A DNA stretch of 64,000 nt from Streptomyces sp. TBY4 (lineage in GTDB: Bacteria; Actinomycetota; Actinomycetes; Streptomycetales; Streptomycetaceae): contig NZ_JANAVF010000026.1 in the NCBI RefSeq assembly GCF_024213195.1, positions 28,121 to 92,120 of the forward strand. The letters run 5' to 3'. Position 1 is the stretch's first letter. Every line of letters starts with the position of its first letter. The position numbers and the translations under genes are program-made. Below, one piece after another: positions 41,506-48,980 of this stretch. The notes below the pieces were generated by a model. That model saw only the letters and a list, made by a program, of their open reading frames with translations. It was not told the origin of the DNA and ran no database searches.

Positions 41506-42912
41506 ATGAGCACGTCGGCCCCCGTGGACCGCTACTTCAAGATCTCCGAGCGCGGCTCGACCATCGGCCGCGAGGTCCGCGGCGGATTCGCCACCTTCTT
41601 CGCGATGGCCTACATCATCGTGCTGAACCCGATCATCCTGGGCAGCGCGAAGGACATGTACGGGCACCAGCTCGACGGGGGCCAGCTGGTCACCGCGACC
41701 GTGCTGACCGCCGCCTTCACCACCCTCCTGATGGGCGTGATCGGCAACGTCCCGATCGCCCTCGCGGCCGGCCTCGGCGTCAACACCGTCGTCGCCCTCC
41801 AGCTCGCCCCCCGCATGAGCTGGCCCGACGCCATGGGCATGGTGGTCCTGGCCGGCTTCGTGGTGATGCTGCTGGTCGCCACCGGCCTGCGCGAGCGGGT
41901 CATGAACGCCGTCCCGCTCGGCCTGCGCAAGGGCATCGCGATCGGCATCGGCCTGTTCATCATGCTGATCGGCCTGGTCGACTCGGGCTTCGTCACCCGC
42001 ATCCCCGACCTCGCGCACACCACGGTCCCGCTCCAGCTCGGCGGCAACGGCCACCTGCACGGCTGGCCCGTCCTGATCTTCGTGGTCGGCGTCCTGCTGA
42101 CGCTCACCCTGATCATCCGCAAGACCCCCGGCGCGATCCTGATCTCCATCGTGGCCATGACCGTCGCCGCCCTGGTGATCCAGCTGATCACCAAGCTCCC
42201 GGACACGGCCTGGGGCCTGACGGTCCCGGAGTGGCCCGGCAACCCGGTGGCCGCGCCCGACTTCGGCCTGATCGGTCAGGTCAGCCTGTTCGGCGGCTTC
42301 GGCAAGGTCGGCATGCTGACCGGCATCCTGTTCGTCTTCACCGTGCTGCTGTCCTGCTTCTTCGACGCGATGGGCACCATCCTCGGCGTCGGCGACGAGG
42401 CGAAGCTGACGAAGCCGGACGGCTCCTTCCCCGGGATCAACCGGGTGCTGTTCGTCGACGGCATGGCCGTCGCCGCCGGCGGCGCCTCCTCGTCCTCCGC
42501 CACCACCTGCTTCGTGGAGTCCACGGCCGGCGTCGGCGAGGGGGCCAGGACCGGCCTCGCGAACATCGTGACCGGCGGCCTCTTCACCGTCTCGCTGTTC
42601 CTCACGCCGCTCGCCACGATGGTCCCCTCACAGGCGGCCACGCCCGCGCTCATCGCGGTCGGCTTCCTGATCATGGCCGGCTCGGTCCGGGACATCGACT
42701 GGAACGACTTCACCATCGCCGTCCCGGCCTTCCTGGCCATGGTGATGATGCCCTTCACGTACTCGATCACCAACGGCATCGGCATCGGCTTCGTGGCCTT
42801 CTCCGTGCTGCGGCTGGCGACCGGCCGGGGCCGCGAGGTCCCGGTGGCCATGTACGTCGTCTCGGCGGTCTTCGTCTTCTACTACGCGATGCCGGCGCTG
42901 GGCCTCACGTAA
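41506..42912 (+). CDS. NCS2-family purine/guanine-hypoxanthine permease (AzgA/PbuG type)
   Basis: 468 residues from ATG 41506 (upstream GAGGACCAGG). Twelve to fourteen transmembrane helices. Signature FFAMAYIIVLNPIIL (about 31-45), GLGVNTVVALQL, LRKGIAIGIGLFIMLIGL, CFFDAMGTILGVGDEAKL, FVDGMAVAAGGASSSSATTCFVESTAGVGEGARTGL and a C-terminal DWNDFTIAVPAFLAM. This AzgA/PbuG-like group imports adenine, guanine or hypoxanthine by H+ symport. Stand-alone gene with an inverted repeat before it; it overlaps the small RHH gene by 8 bp at the end. Confidence 0.93.
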   Translation: MSTSAPVDRYFKISERGSTIGREVRGGFATFFAMAYIIVLNPIILGSAKDMYGHQLDGGQLVTATVLTAAFTTLLMGVIGNVPIALAAGLGVNTVVALQLAPRMSWPDAMGMVVLAGFVVMLLVATGLRERVMNAVPLGLRKGIAIGIGLFIMLIGLVDSGFVTRIPDLAHTTVPLQLGGNGHLHGWPVLIFVVGVLLTLTLIIRKTPGAILISIVAMTVAALVIQLITKLPDTAWGLTVPEWPGNPVAAPDFGLIGQVSLFGGFGKVGMLTGILFVFTVLLSCFFDAMGTILGVGDEAKLTKPDGSFPGINRVLFVDGMAVAAGGASSSSATTCFVESTAGVGEGARTGLANIVTGGLFTVSLFLTPLATMVPSQAATPALIAVGFLIMAGSVRDIDWNDFTIAVPAFLAMVMMPFTYSITNGIGIGFVAFSVLRLATGRGREVPVAMYVVSAVFVFYYAMPALGLT

Positions 42913-43087
42913 GCCCGTAGAACTTCTCCGTCTCGTCGACGGCCGCCTTGAAGCGTTCGTCGAAATCGTCACGAATGAGCGTCCGGACCACATAGTCCTG
43001 GACGCTCATTCCTCGTTTGGCGGCATGAGTCCGGAGCCTGTCGAGGAGCTCCCCGTCTATGCGCATGCTCAGCACATGTGTCCCCAT
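42905..43087 (-). CDS. Short ribbon-helix-helix antitoxin-like protein
   Basis: 60 residues from ATG 43087: MGTHVLSMRIDGELLDRLRTHAAKRGMSVQDYVVRTLIRDDFDERFKAAVDETEKFYGLT. It has an N-terminal beta strand and two helices, as in CopG/Arc-type repressors, followed by an acidic tail. No toxin gene lies next to it, so it may be an orphan antitoxin. Alternative longer starts reach 43159. It overlaps the purine permease end. Confidence 0.6.
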   Translation of the reverse strand: MGTHVLSMRIDGELLDRLRTHAAKRGMSVQDYVVRTLIRDDFDERFKAAVDETEKFYGLT

Positions 43088-43182
43088 GCCGAAAGAGTCG
43101 GGGCACAGGGCATGGACGCGTGTCACTTTCCGCAGCCGACTCACCCGTACGAGTGACACCGGATAACTGGTGTTCCTTAGGA

Positions 43183-43200
43183 AGAGTAATGAGTTACTCT
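43183..43200. promoter_or_regulatory. MarR operator overlapping a leaderless promoter
   Basis: AGAGTAA-TGAG-TTACTCT is a perfect inverted repeat in AT-rich DNA just before the marR gene. The right arm includes TACTCT (43195-43200), which ends six bases before ATG 43207. The repressor would therefore sit directly on its own -10 region. Confidence 0.7.
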
Positions 43201-43206
43201 AAATAC

Positions 43207-43644
43207 ATGCATGACCTCTCCCATGGCGACGACGCAGCCGCCGTGAACGACCTCCGCTCCGCCGTCATGCGGCTGGGCCGGCGCCTCAAGCACCAGCGCG
43301 TCGACGAATCGCTGAGCCCGACCGAGATGTCGGTCCTCGGCACCCTCGCCCGCTGCGGCCAGGCCACCCCCGGTGAGCTGGCCAGGCGGGAGCACGTGCA
43401 GCCGCCGTCCATGACGCGCATCGTCGCGTTGCTGGAAGCCAAGGGACTGGTCACGCTGGAACCGCACCCCGACGACCGCCGCCAGAAGGTGGTCCGCCAG
43501 ACGGAGGAGGCCGAAGCGATGCTCGAAGAGAGCCGTCGCAAGCGCAACGCCTTCCTCGCCGGGCTCGCGGCCGAGCTGACCGAGGACGAATGGGCCAAGC
43601 TCCGCGAAGCCGCGCCCGTCCTGGACAAGCTCGCGCACCTATAG
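43207..43644 (+). CDS. MarR-family regulator of the downstream MFS exporter
   Basis: 145 residues from ATG 43207 (an in-frame ATG at 43189 lies inside the operator palindrome, so I prefer the later start). Winged HTH: LSPTEMSVLGTLARCGQATPGELARREHVQPPSMTRIVALLEAKGLVTLEPHPDDRRQKVVRQTEEA, with dimerisation helices at both ends. It represses itself and probably the MFS gene that starts 25 bp after its stop. The inducing ligand is unknown. Confidence 0.9.
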   Translation: MHDLSHGDDAAAVNDLRSAVMRLGRRLKHQRVDESLSPTEMSVLGTLARCGQATPGELARREHVQPPSMTRIVALLEAKGLVTLEPHPDDRRQKVVRQTEEAEAMLEESRRKRNAFLAGLAAELTEDEWAKLREAAPVLDKLAHL

Positions 43645-43669
43645 GAACGACGCCAGGAGGCGAACCCTT

Positions 43670-45022
43670 TTGAGTACGGGACCCGGAGCAGACTCCGCCC
43701 CCGGCCACACACCCACCACTACGCACGCATCGGGCCCCACCCCGAAGAACAAGAACTCGATGTTCAGCTCGCTGAAGATCCGGAACTACCGGCTCTTCGC
43801 GAGCGGCCAGGCCGTCTCGAACACCGGCACCTGGATGCAGCGCATCGCCCAGGACTGGCTGGTCCTCTCGCTGACCGGCTCGGCCTCCGCGGTCGGCATC
43901 ACCATCGCGCTGCAGTTCCTGCCGATGATGCTGTTCGGGCTCTACGGCGGCGTACTCGCCGACCGGCTCCCCAAGCGGCCGCTGCTGCTCTGCACCCAGG
44001 CCGCCATGGGCCTGACCGGCCTCGCGCTCGGTGTCCTCACCCTCGCCGGCCACGTCAACGTCTGGCACGTCTACCTCGCCGCCTTCCTCCTCGGCCTGGT
44101 CACCGTCGTCGACAACCCGGCCCGGCAGACCTTCGTCTCCGAGATGGTCGGCAAGGACCAGGTGGCCAACGCGGTCAGCCTGAATTCGGCCAACTTCCAG
44201 TCCGCACGGCTGATCGGCCCGGCCATCGCCGGTGTCCTCATCACCGCCGTGGGCTCCGGCTGGGCCTTCCTGCTCAACGGCCTGTCCTTCGCCGCGCCGA
44301 TCGCGGCCCTGCTGATGATGCGGACCCGGGAACTGCACCCGGTCGAGGTCCAGCCCCGCGCCAAGGGGCAGCTCCGGGAAGGCCTGCGCTACGTCGCCGG
44401 GCGGCCCGAGCTGATCTGGCCGATCGTGCTCGTCGGATTCATCGGCACCTTCGGCTTCAACTTCCCGATCTGGCTGTCGGCCTTCGTGGCCAAGGTCTTC
44501 CACGGGGACGCGGGCACCTACGGGCTCTTCAACACCCTGATCGCGGCGGGCTCCCTCGCGGGCGCCCTGCTGGCGGCCCGGCGCGGCCTCTCGCGGCTGC
44601 GACTGCTGGTCGCGGCGGCGGTGCTCTTCTCCGTCCTCCTGCTGGTGACGGCCTTCGCGCCCGGCTTCTGGCTGTTCGCGGCGCTCCTCGTCCCCATCGG
44701 GGTCTTCGGCCTGACGGTGAACGTCACCGCGAACTCCAGCGTCCAGATGGCCACCGACCCCGAGATGCGGGGCCGGGTGATGGCCCTGTTCATGATGGTC
44801 TTCACCGGCGGCACCCCGATCGGGGCCCCGCTGGTCGGATGGGTCACGGACACCTACGGCGCGCGGATCGGCATGGCCGCGGGCGGAGCGGTGTCGCTGG
44901 CCGCGGCCGTCGCGATCGGCCTCGTCCTGTCCCGCATCGGCAACCTCCGCCTCAGCGTGAGCCGCCACGGCGTGAACTTCGTCCCCTCGGACCGCCGCCG
45001 CCAGCTGGCCACGGCCGCCTGA
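43670..45022 (+). CDS. MFS transporter (enterobactin-exporter/EntS-like group)
   Basis: 450 residues from TTG 43670, supported by CAGGAGG 9-10 bp upstream; a downstream start would cut the first helix region. Twelve helices; NYRLFASGQAVSNTGTWMQRIAQDWLVL, motif A GVLADRLPKRP (about 99-109), VDNPARQTFVSEMVGKDQVANAVSLNSANFQSARLIGPAIAG. This is the MFS_3/EntS-like family that exports siderophores or drugs. It forms an operon with the MarR regulator gene. The Pro/Thr-rich N-terminus (about 35 residues) is unstructured. Confidence 0.9.
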   Translation: MSTGPGADSAPGHTPTTTHASGPTPKNKNSMFSSLKIRNYRLFASGQAVSNTGTWMQRIAQDWLVLSLTGSASAVGITIALQFLPMMLFGLYGGVLADRLPKRPLLLCTQAAMGLTGLALGVLTLAGHVNVWHVYLAAFLLGLVTVVDNPARQTFVSEMVGKDQVANAVSLNSANFQSARLIGPAIAGVLITAVGSGWAFLLNGLSFAAPIAALLMMRTRELHPVEVQPRAKGQLREGLRYVAGRPELIWPIVLVGFIGTFGFNFPIWLSAFVAKVFHGDAGTYGLFNTLIAAGSLAGALLAARRGLSRLRLLVAAAVLFSVLLLVTAFAPGFWLFAALLVPIGVFGLTVNVTANSSVQMATDPEMRGRVMALFMMVFTGGTPIGAPLVGWVTDTYGARIGMAAGGAVSLAAAVAIGLVLSRIGNLRLSVSRHGVNFVPSDRRRQLATAA

Positions 45023-45110
45023 GGTCGCCGGAGGGGCTGGATCAGCCAAATCCAGCCCCGCCGGCGTTTGAGGCGCAGGGGTCCGGGGACTGGTCCCCGG
45101 CAACGGCGCC
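45022..45110. repeat. Interspersed palindromic element, copy 4 (core only)
   Basis: CGCCGGAGGGGCTGGAT and inverted ATCCAGCCCCGCCGGCGTTTGAGG, then GGGTCCGGGGACTGG. Lies between the MFS and thpR genes; no flanking modules. Confidence 0.75.
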
Positions 45111-45129
45111 GCACGGCTGCCCACCTCGC

Positions 45130-45135
45130 TAGGCT
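45130..45135 (+). promoter_or_regulatory. -10 element of a leaderless promoter (thpR)
   Basis: TAGGCT-CGGCAC-ATG: six-base spacing to the start codon, no ribosome site. Confidence 0.6.
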
Positions 45136-45141
45136 CGGCAC

Positions 45142-45732
45142 ATGAGACTGTTCGCAGCCGTCATCCCGCCCGAGGCGGCCGTCTCGGAGCTGGCCGAGGC
45201 CCTGCGCGGCCTGCGCGACGACCGCCTGCGCTGGACCGCGGAAGCCGGCTGGCACTTCACGCTCGCCTTCATGGGCGAGGTACGGGAGGAGCTGCTCCCC
45301 GAGCTCCACACCCGCCTCGCCCGCGCAGCAGCCCGCAGCGAGCCCTTCCGGCTCCGGATCCACGGCTCCGGCCACTTCGGCCACCGCTCCCTGTGGGCCG
45401 GCGCAGCCGGGGACCTCGACGCCCTGCGGATGCTCGCCGAGCGCGCCGACGCCGCCGCCCGGCGCTCCGGGGTGCCCATGGACCAGCACCACCGCTACAC
45501 CGCCCACCTCACCCTCGGCCGCCTGCGCGACGAGCGGCACGACGTCCGCCCCTACTGCGCGGCCCTGGCCTCCTTCGAGGGCACCGCCTGGCAGGTCGGC
45601 GAACTCAGCCTGGTCCGCAGCAACCTGCCCGACTCCGGGGTTCCCGGGGAACAGCCCCGCTACGAGGTCGTCGGCTCCTGGGAACTGGGAGAGCCCGCCC
45701 CTCCGTACGAAGGGCGGGCCCGGTCGCGTTAG
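45142..45732 (+). CDS. thpR: RNA 2',3'-cyclic phosphodiesterase (2'-5' RNA ligase family)
   Basis: 196 residues from ATG 45142. 2H phosphoesterase with both catalytic HxT motifs: GWHFTLAF (about 33-40) and AHLTLGRL (about 122-129). N-terminus MRLFAAVIPPEA and core SLVRSNLPDSG are typical of ThpR. The family opens 2',3'-cyclic phosphate ends of RNA in the cytoplasm. The C-terminus (EPAPPYEGRARSR) is a short tail. It is followed 9 bp later by a tiny membrane-protein gene with its own promoter-like hexamer. Confidence 0.92.
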   Translation: MRLFAAVIPPEAAVSELAEALRGLRDDRLRWTAEAGWHFTLAFMGEVREELLPELHTRLARAAARSEPFRLRIHGSGHFGHRSLWAGAAGDLDALRMLAERADAAARRSGVPMDQHHRYTAHLTLGRLRDERHDVRPYCAALASFEGTAWQVGELSLVRSNLPDSGVPGEQPRYEVVGSWELGEPAPPYEGRARSR

Positions 45733-45735
45733 GCT
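45730..45735 (+). promoter_or_regulatory. -10 element of a leaderless promoter (29-aa protein)
   Basis: TAGGCT-CGACGA-GTG, the same hexamer and spacing as for thpR. It overlaps the last codons of thpR (the TAG stop is its first part). Confidence 0.55.
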
Positions 45736-45741
45736 CGACGA

Positions 45742-45831
45742 GTGGATCCCAAGACCAGAAACCGCGTCATGGCCGGTGTGCTCGTACTGATGTTCCTCGT
45801 GGTGGCGGTCGCCGCCGCGGTGGGCCAGTAG
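45742..45831 (+). CDS. Conserved-type 29-residue single-pass membrane protein
   Basis: GTG 45742 opens a 29-codon frame: a polar N-terminus VDPKTRNR, then a hydrophobic helix (MAGVLVLMFLVVAVAAAVGQ), stop TAG. It is too short for routine gene calling. Support comes from the promoter-like TAGGCT six bases before the start, the clean helix and the tight fit between thpR and the convergent aldo/keto reductase gene. I recall similar tiny proteins (DPKTRNRxMAG...) in Streptomyces, but the role is unknown. Confidence 0.6.
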   Translation: MDPKTRNRVMAGVLVLMFLVVAVAAAVGQ

Positions 45832-45841
45832 GGGCCCGGCG

Positions 45842-46831
45842 CTACCAGGCGAACGCCTCCGGCGCCGGCCCCGGCCCCGGGAAGACCTCGTCCAGCCCGG
45901 CCAGCACCTCCGGCGACAGCTCCAGCTCCACCGCCCGCAGCGCGGACGCGAGCTGCTCCGGCGTACGCGGCCCGACGATGGGACCCGTGACCCCGGGACG
46001 CGTCAGCAGCCAGGCCAGGGCGACCTCGCCGGGCTCCAGTCCGTGCTTGTCCAGCAGGTCCTCGTACGCCTGCACCTGCGCCCGTACCGAACTGTTCGCG
46101 AGCGCGTCCGCCGAGCGGCCGCTCGCCGTGCGCCCCGACTCCGAAGCCTTGCGGATGGCCCCGCCCAGCAGCCCGCCGTGCAGCGGGGACCACGGGATGA
46201 CGCCGAGCCCGTACGCCTCGGCCGCCGGGATGATCTCCAGCTCCGCCCGCCGCTCGGCGAGGTTGTAGAGGCACTGCTCGCTGACCAGGCCGAGCCGGCC
46301 CGAGCGGGCCGCGGCCTCGTTGGCCTGGGCGATCTTCCAGCCGGGGAAGTTCGAGGATCCCGCGTAGAGGATCTTGCCCTGCTGGACCAGGACCTCGACG
46401 GCCTGCCAGATCTCCTCGAAGGGCGTCAGCCGGTCCACGTGGTGGAACTGGTAGATGTCGATGTAGTCGGTGTTCAGGCGCTTGAGGCTGGCGTCGACGG
46501 CCCGCCGGATGTTCAGCGCCGACAGGCGGTCGTAGTTGGGCCACGGGTCGCCCTCGGCGGCCATGCTCCCGTAGACCTTGGTGGCGAGGACCGTCTTCTC
46601 CCGGCGGCCGCCGCCCTGGCCGAACCAGGTGCCGATGATCTCCTCGGTGCGGCCCTTGTTCTCGCCCCACCCGTACACGTTGGCCGTGTCGAAGTAGTTG
46701 ATGCCTGCGTCGAGAGCCGTGTCCATGATCGCGTGGCTCTCCGGCTCGCCCGTCTGGGGGCCGAAGTTCATGGTGCCGAGGACAATACGGCTGACCTTGA
46801 GACCGGTGCGTCCGAGCTGCGTGTACTCCAT
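45842..46831 (-). CDS. Aldo/keto reductase
   Basis: 329 residues from ATG 46831. (alpha/beta)8 barrel of the YajO/Tas-like group: LGRTGLKVSRIVLGTMNFG, the catalytic tetrad Asp and Tyr in NYFDTANVYGWGENKGRTEEIIG (about 45-67), Lys in VLATKVYG (about 82-89), His in IYQFHHVDRLTP (about 128-139), and NADPH-binding ITGP/VGPRTPEQL (about 285-297). A cytoplasmic NADPH-dependent reductase of unknown substrate. Confidence 0.93.
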   Translation of the reverse strand: MEYTQLGRTGLKVSRIVLGTMNFGPQTGEPESHAIMDTALDAGINYFDTANVYGWGENKGRTEEIIGTWFGQGGGRREKTVLATKVYGSMAAEGDPWPNYDRLSALNIRRAVDASLKRLNTDYIDIYQFHHVDRLTPFEEIWQAVEVLVQQGKILYAGSSNFPGWKIAQANEAAARSGRLGLVSEQCLYNLAERRAELEIIPAAEAYGLGVIPWSPLHGGLLGGAIRKASESGRTASGRSADALANSSVRAQVQAYEDLLDKHGLEPGEVALAWLLTRPGVTGPIVGPRTPEQLASALRAVELELSPEVLAGLDEVFPGPGPAPEAFAW

Positions 46832-46914
46832 GGGCCACTAGCCAACTGCCTGGAGTGCGCTCGAAGCAAGACCCGCCCATGAAGGGCGTGTTACGTGTCC
46901 TGCTCCGTGTTCCG

Positions 46915-47691
46915 CTACGAGTCCTGCCGGGGGCGGTACGGGCCGCCCAGGCCCCAGGCCTGGTGGAGGACGGCCGCGAACTCCCCGGCCAGGCGGTGCT
47001 CGCCGGAGGCGTTGGGGTGCGTGCCGTCGTAGGTGTCGAGGTCGATCTCGTACCCCTCCGGGCGCGCGGCCAGCAGGATCGGCGAGGCGGGCGTCGACAG
47101 GTCGGCGACGGCCTTGGCGAGGAGCTCGTTGAAGAGGTCCACCTGCCGCGCGAAGGGTGCGTCGTCCCGGGCCCTGATGTTCGGTATGACCGGCAGCAGG
47201 ACCATCCGGATCCCGGGCCGGGCGGCACGGGCCTCCTCGATGAACCGGCGGACGTTGGCCGCGGTGCCCTCGGCGGCGGTGTAGAAGCCCAGGTCGATCA
47301 GCCCGAGGGAGACCAGCAGCACGTCGGCCCCGGCCTCGCCGACGGCGGGCCCGATGAGCGGGGCCATGTGCTGCCAGCCCTCGCCCCAGCCGGCCAGGTG
47401 GCGGCGGGCGTCGGCGGGGAAGCCGGGGTCGGCGTAGTCGTGGCTGAGCGGCGCGTCCGCGAGGGTGTCGTAGAGCGCGCTGCGGGGCCCGACGATCTCG
47501 TACGGGCCGCCGGAAGCGGGGTCGCCGGTCGGGGCGACAGCCGGGTCGCCGGCCGGGCCGACGGCCGGGGCGACGGCCGGGGCGACGGCCGGGGCGAAAG
47601 TGGCGTCGAGATGCTGCCACATCCGGTAGCGCCAGGTGTAGTCGCCGGCGCGCCCGATGGTCATGGAATCCCCGACGAACATGAAACGCAT
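46915..47691 (-). CDS. SGNH/GDSL hydrolase
   Basis: 258 residues from ATG 47691. Block I MRFMFVGDSMTIGRAGDYTWRYRMW with the Ser nucleophile in GDSMT (about 7-11), block II-III LLVSLGLIDLGF (Asn of the usual GxND replaced by LIDLG), and block V DTYDGTHPNASG with Asp-x2-His. No signal peptide, so intracellular unless exported otherwise. Between block I and the next strand lies a Pro/Ala/Val/Gly run (APAVAPAVAPAVGPAGDPAVAPTGDP, about 34-59) from 15-bp repeats at about 47525-47600. It probably hydrolyses an ester or acyl group. Confidence 0.82.
   Translation of the reverse strand: MRFMFVGDSMTIGRAGDYTWRYRMWQHLDATFAPAVAPAVAPAVGPAGDPAVAPTGDPASGGPYEIVGPRSALYDTLADAPLSHDYADPGFPADARRHLAGWGEGWQHMAPLIGPAVGEAGADVLLVSLGLIDLGFYTAAEGTAANVRRFIEEARAARPGIRMVLLPVIPNIRARDDAPFARQVDLFNELLAKAVADLSTPASPILLAARPEGYEIDLDTYDGTHPNASGEHRLAGEFAAVLHQAWGLGGPYRPRQDS
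47520..47600. repeat. 15-bp tandem repeats inside the SGNH hydrolase gene
   Basis: GGCCGGGGCGACGGCC-type units (15-bp period, coding PAVAP) are repeated about five times with small changes; the frame is preserved. Confidence 0.8.
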
Positions 47692-47768
47692 CCGGACATC
47701 TTCGCGGATCACGGGGGCGGCGAGCCCTGTGATGCCGGACACGCGGGGCGGGCTGGCAGGGTAGGGGG

Positions 47769-48776
47769 ATGCGCCCGCACCCGCTGCCCCTGACCGCCGC
47801 CGCCACTGTCGTCGCCGTCCTCGCCCTGGCTGCTCCGGCCGCCGCCGCACCCGGGGCCTCACCCGTCGGCGCGTCCGGGTTCACCATCACCGACCCCCGG
47901 ATCAAGGAGTCGAGCGGGCTCGCGGCCAGCCGGATCCACCCCGGCGTCTACTGGACCCACAACGACAGCGACGACGGCCCGTACGTGTACGCCGTGGACT
48001 CCGCGACCGGGAAGACGGTCGCACGCATCACCCTGACCGGCATCGGCAAACCCCGCGACGTCGAGGGGATCTCGCTGGGCCCGGACGGACGGCTGTACGT
48101 CGGCGACATCGGGGACAACCTGGGCGGCTCCTGGAACCACGTGTGGATCTACCGCTTCGCCGAGCCGAAGACGCTCGGCGACGCCACGGTCAAGGCCGAG
48201 CAGTTCACCGTGAAGTACGCCGACGGGCCGCGGAACGCGGAAGCGCTGATGGTGCATCCGGTGACGGGGCGGGTGTACATCGCGAGCAAGGACGAGCGGG
48301 AGGGCGGGCTCTACGAGGGCCCGGAGGCCCTGTCCGCCTCCGGGACGAACACCTTCCGGCGGATCGGGGACGTCCCCTGGGTCACGGACGGGGCGTTCTC
48401 CCCGGACGGGGGGCGGCTCGCGCTGCGGGGCTATCTGTGGGCGAAGACGTACCCGTGGAAGGACGGGCGGCCGGCGGGGGAGGGGGAGGCGGTGGCCGCG
48501 CCGTGGCAGGGGCAGGCGGAGTCCGTGACGTACACGGCGGACGGGTCGACGCTGATGTTCGGCGCGGAGGGCACGAACAGCCGGGTCGTCGCCGTCCCGG
48601 TGGCGGGAGCAAAGCCGACCCCCTCGCCCTCCGCTCCCGGTGCTCCGGCCCCGTCCCCCGGTGCTCCCGCCACCCCCGAGGACGGAAGCTTCACCAAGGG
48701 CGCCCTCGTCCTGGTCGCCGCCCTGACCCTCACCCTGGCCGCGAAGCGGCTCCTCCGCCGCCGCCCGAAGCCCTGA
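47769..48776 (+). CDS. Secreted beta-propeller-like protein with C-terminal membrane anchor
   Basis: 335 residues from ATG 47769. Signal peptide MRPHPLPLTAAATVVAVLALAAPAAAA (cleavage after AAA). The mature domain shows propeller-like blades: SSGLAASRIHPGVYWTHNDSDDGPYVYAVD, VEGISLGPDGRLYVGDIGDN, EALMVHPVTGRVYIASKDE, GAFSPDGGRLALRGY. A Pro/Ala/Ser linker (about 280-305) leads to a final hydrophobic helix (GALVLVAALTLTLAA) and KRLLRRRPK, i.e. a membrane-anchor tail. There is no LPxTG. It is likely an extracellular protein held at the membrane. Function unknown. Confidence 0.8.
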   Translation: MRPHPLPLTAAATVVAVLALAAPAAAAPGASPVGASGFTITDPRIKESSGLAASRIHPGVYWTHNDSDDGPYVYAVDSATGKTVARITLTGIGKPRDVEGISLGPDGRLYVGDIGDNLGGSWNHVWIYRFAEPKTLGDATVKAEQFTVKYADGPRNAEALMVHPVTGRVYIASKDEREGGLYEGPEALSASGTNTFRRIGDVPWVTDGAFSPDGGRLALRGYLWAKTYPWKDGRPAGEGEAVAAPWQGQAESVTYTADGSTLMFGAEGTNSRVVAVPVAGAKPTPSPSAPGAPAPSPGAPATPEDGSFTKGALVLVAALTLTLAAKRLLRRRPKP

Positions 48777-48799
48777 CCCTCCGGGGCGGGTGCGGGTAA

Positions 48800-48972
48800 G
48801 TGCCCTGCGGGGCTGTCCCCTACCCGCCCTTCCACCGTTCCCTGGGGCTCCGCCCCAGACCCCGCTCCTCAAACGCCGGAGGGGCTGGATTTTCCAGCCC
48901 CTCCGGCGTTCACCTGCAGGCCGAGACCAGCCACATCCAGCCCCTCCGGCGTTTGAGGAGCGGGTCCGGGCA
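48800..48972. repeat. Interspersed palindromic element, copy 5
   Basis: Left module TGCGGGGCTGTCCCCTACCCGCCCTTCCACCGTTCCCTGGGGCTCCGCCCCAGACCCC; core CTCAAACGCCGGAGGGGCTGGATTTTCCAGCCCCTCCGGCGTT (a near-perfect palindrome at about 48868-48911); then a second CCAGCCCCTCCGGCGTTTGAGGAGCGGGTCCGGG. Lies between convergent genes and may act as the shared terminator. Confidence 0.85.
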
Positions 48973-48980
48973 GCGCCTGG

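Noticed and set aside
43189..43206. ATG 43189 as marR start
   Set aside because: It lies inside the operator palindrome and has no proper ribosome site; ATG 43207 fits a leaderless start. Not fully excluded.
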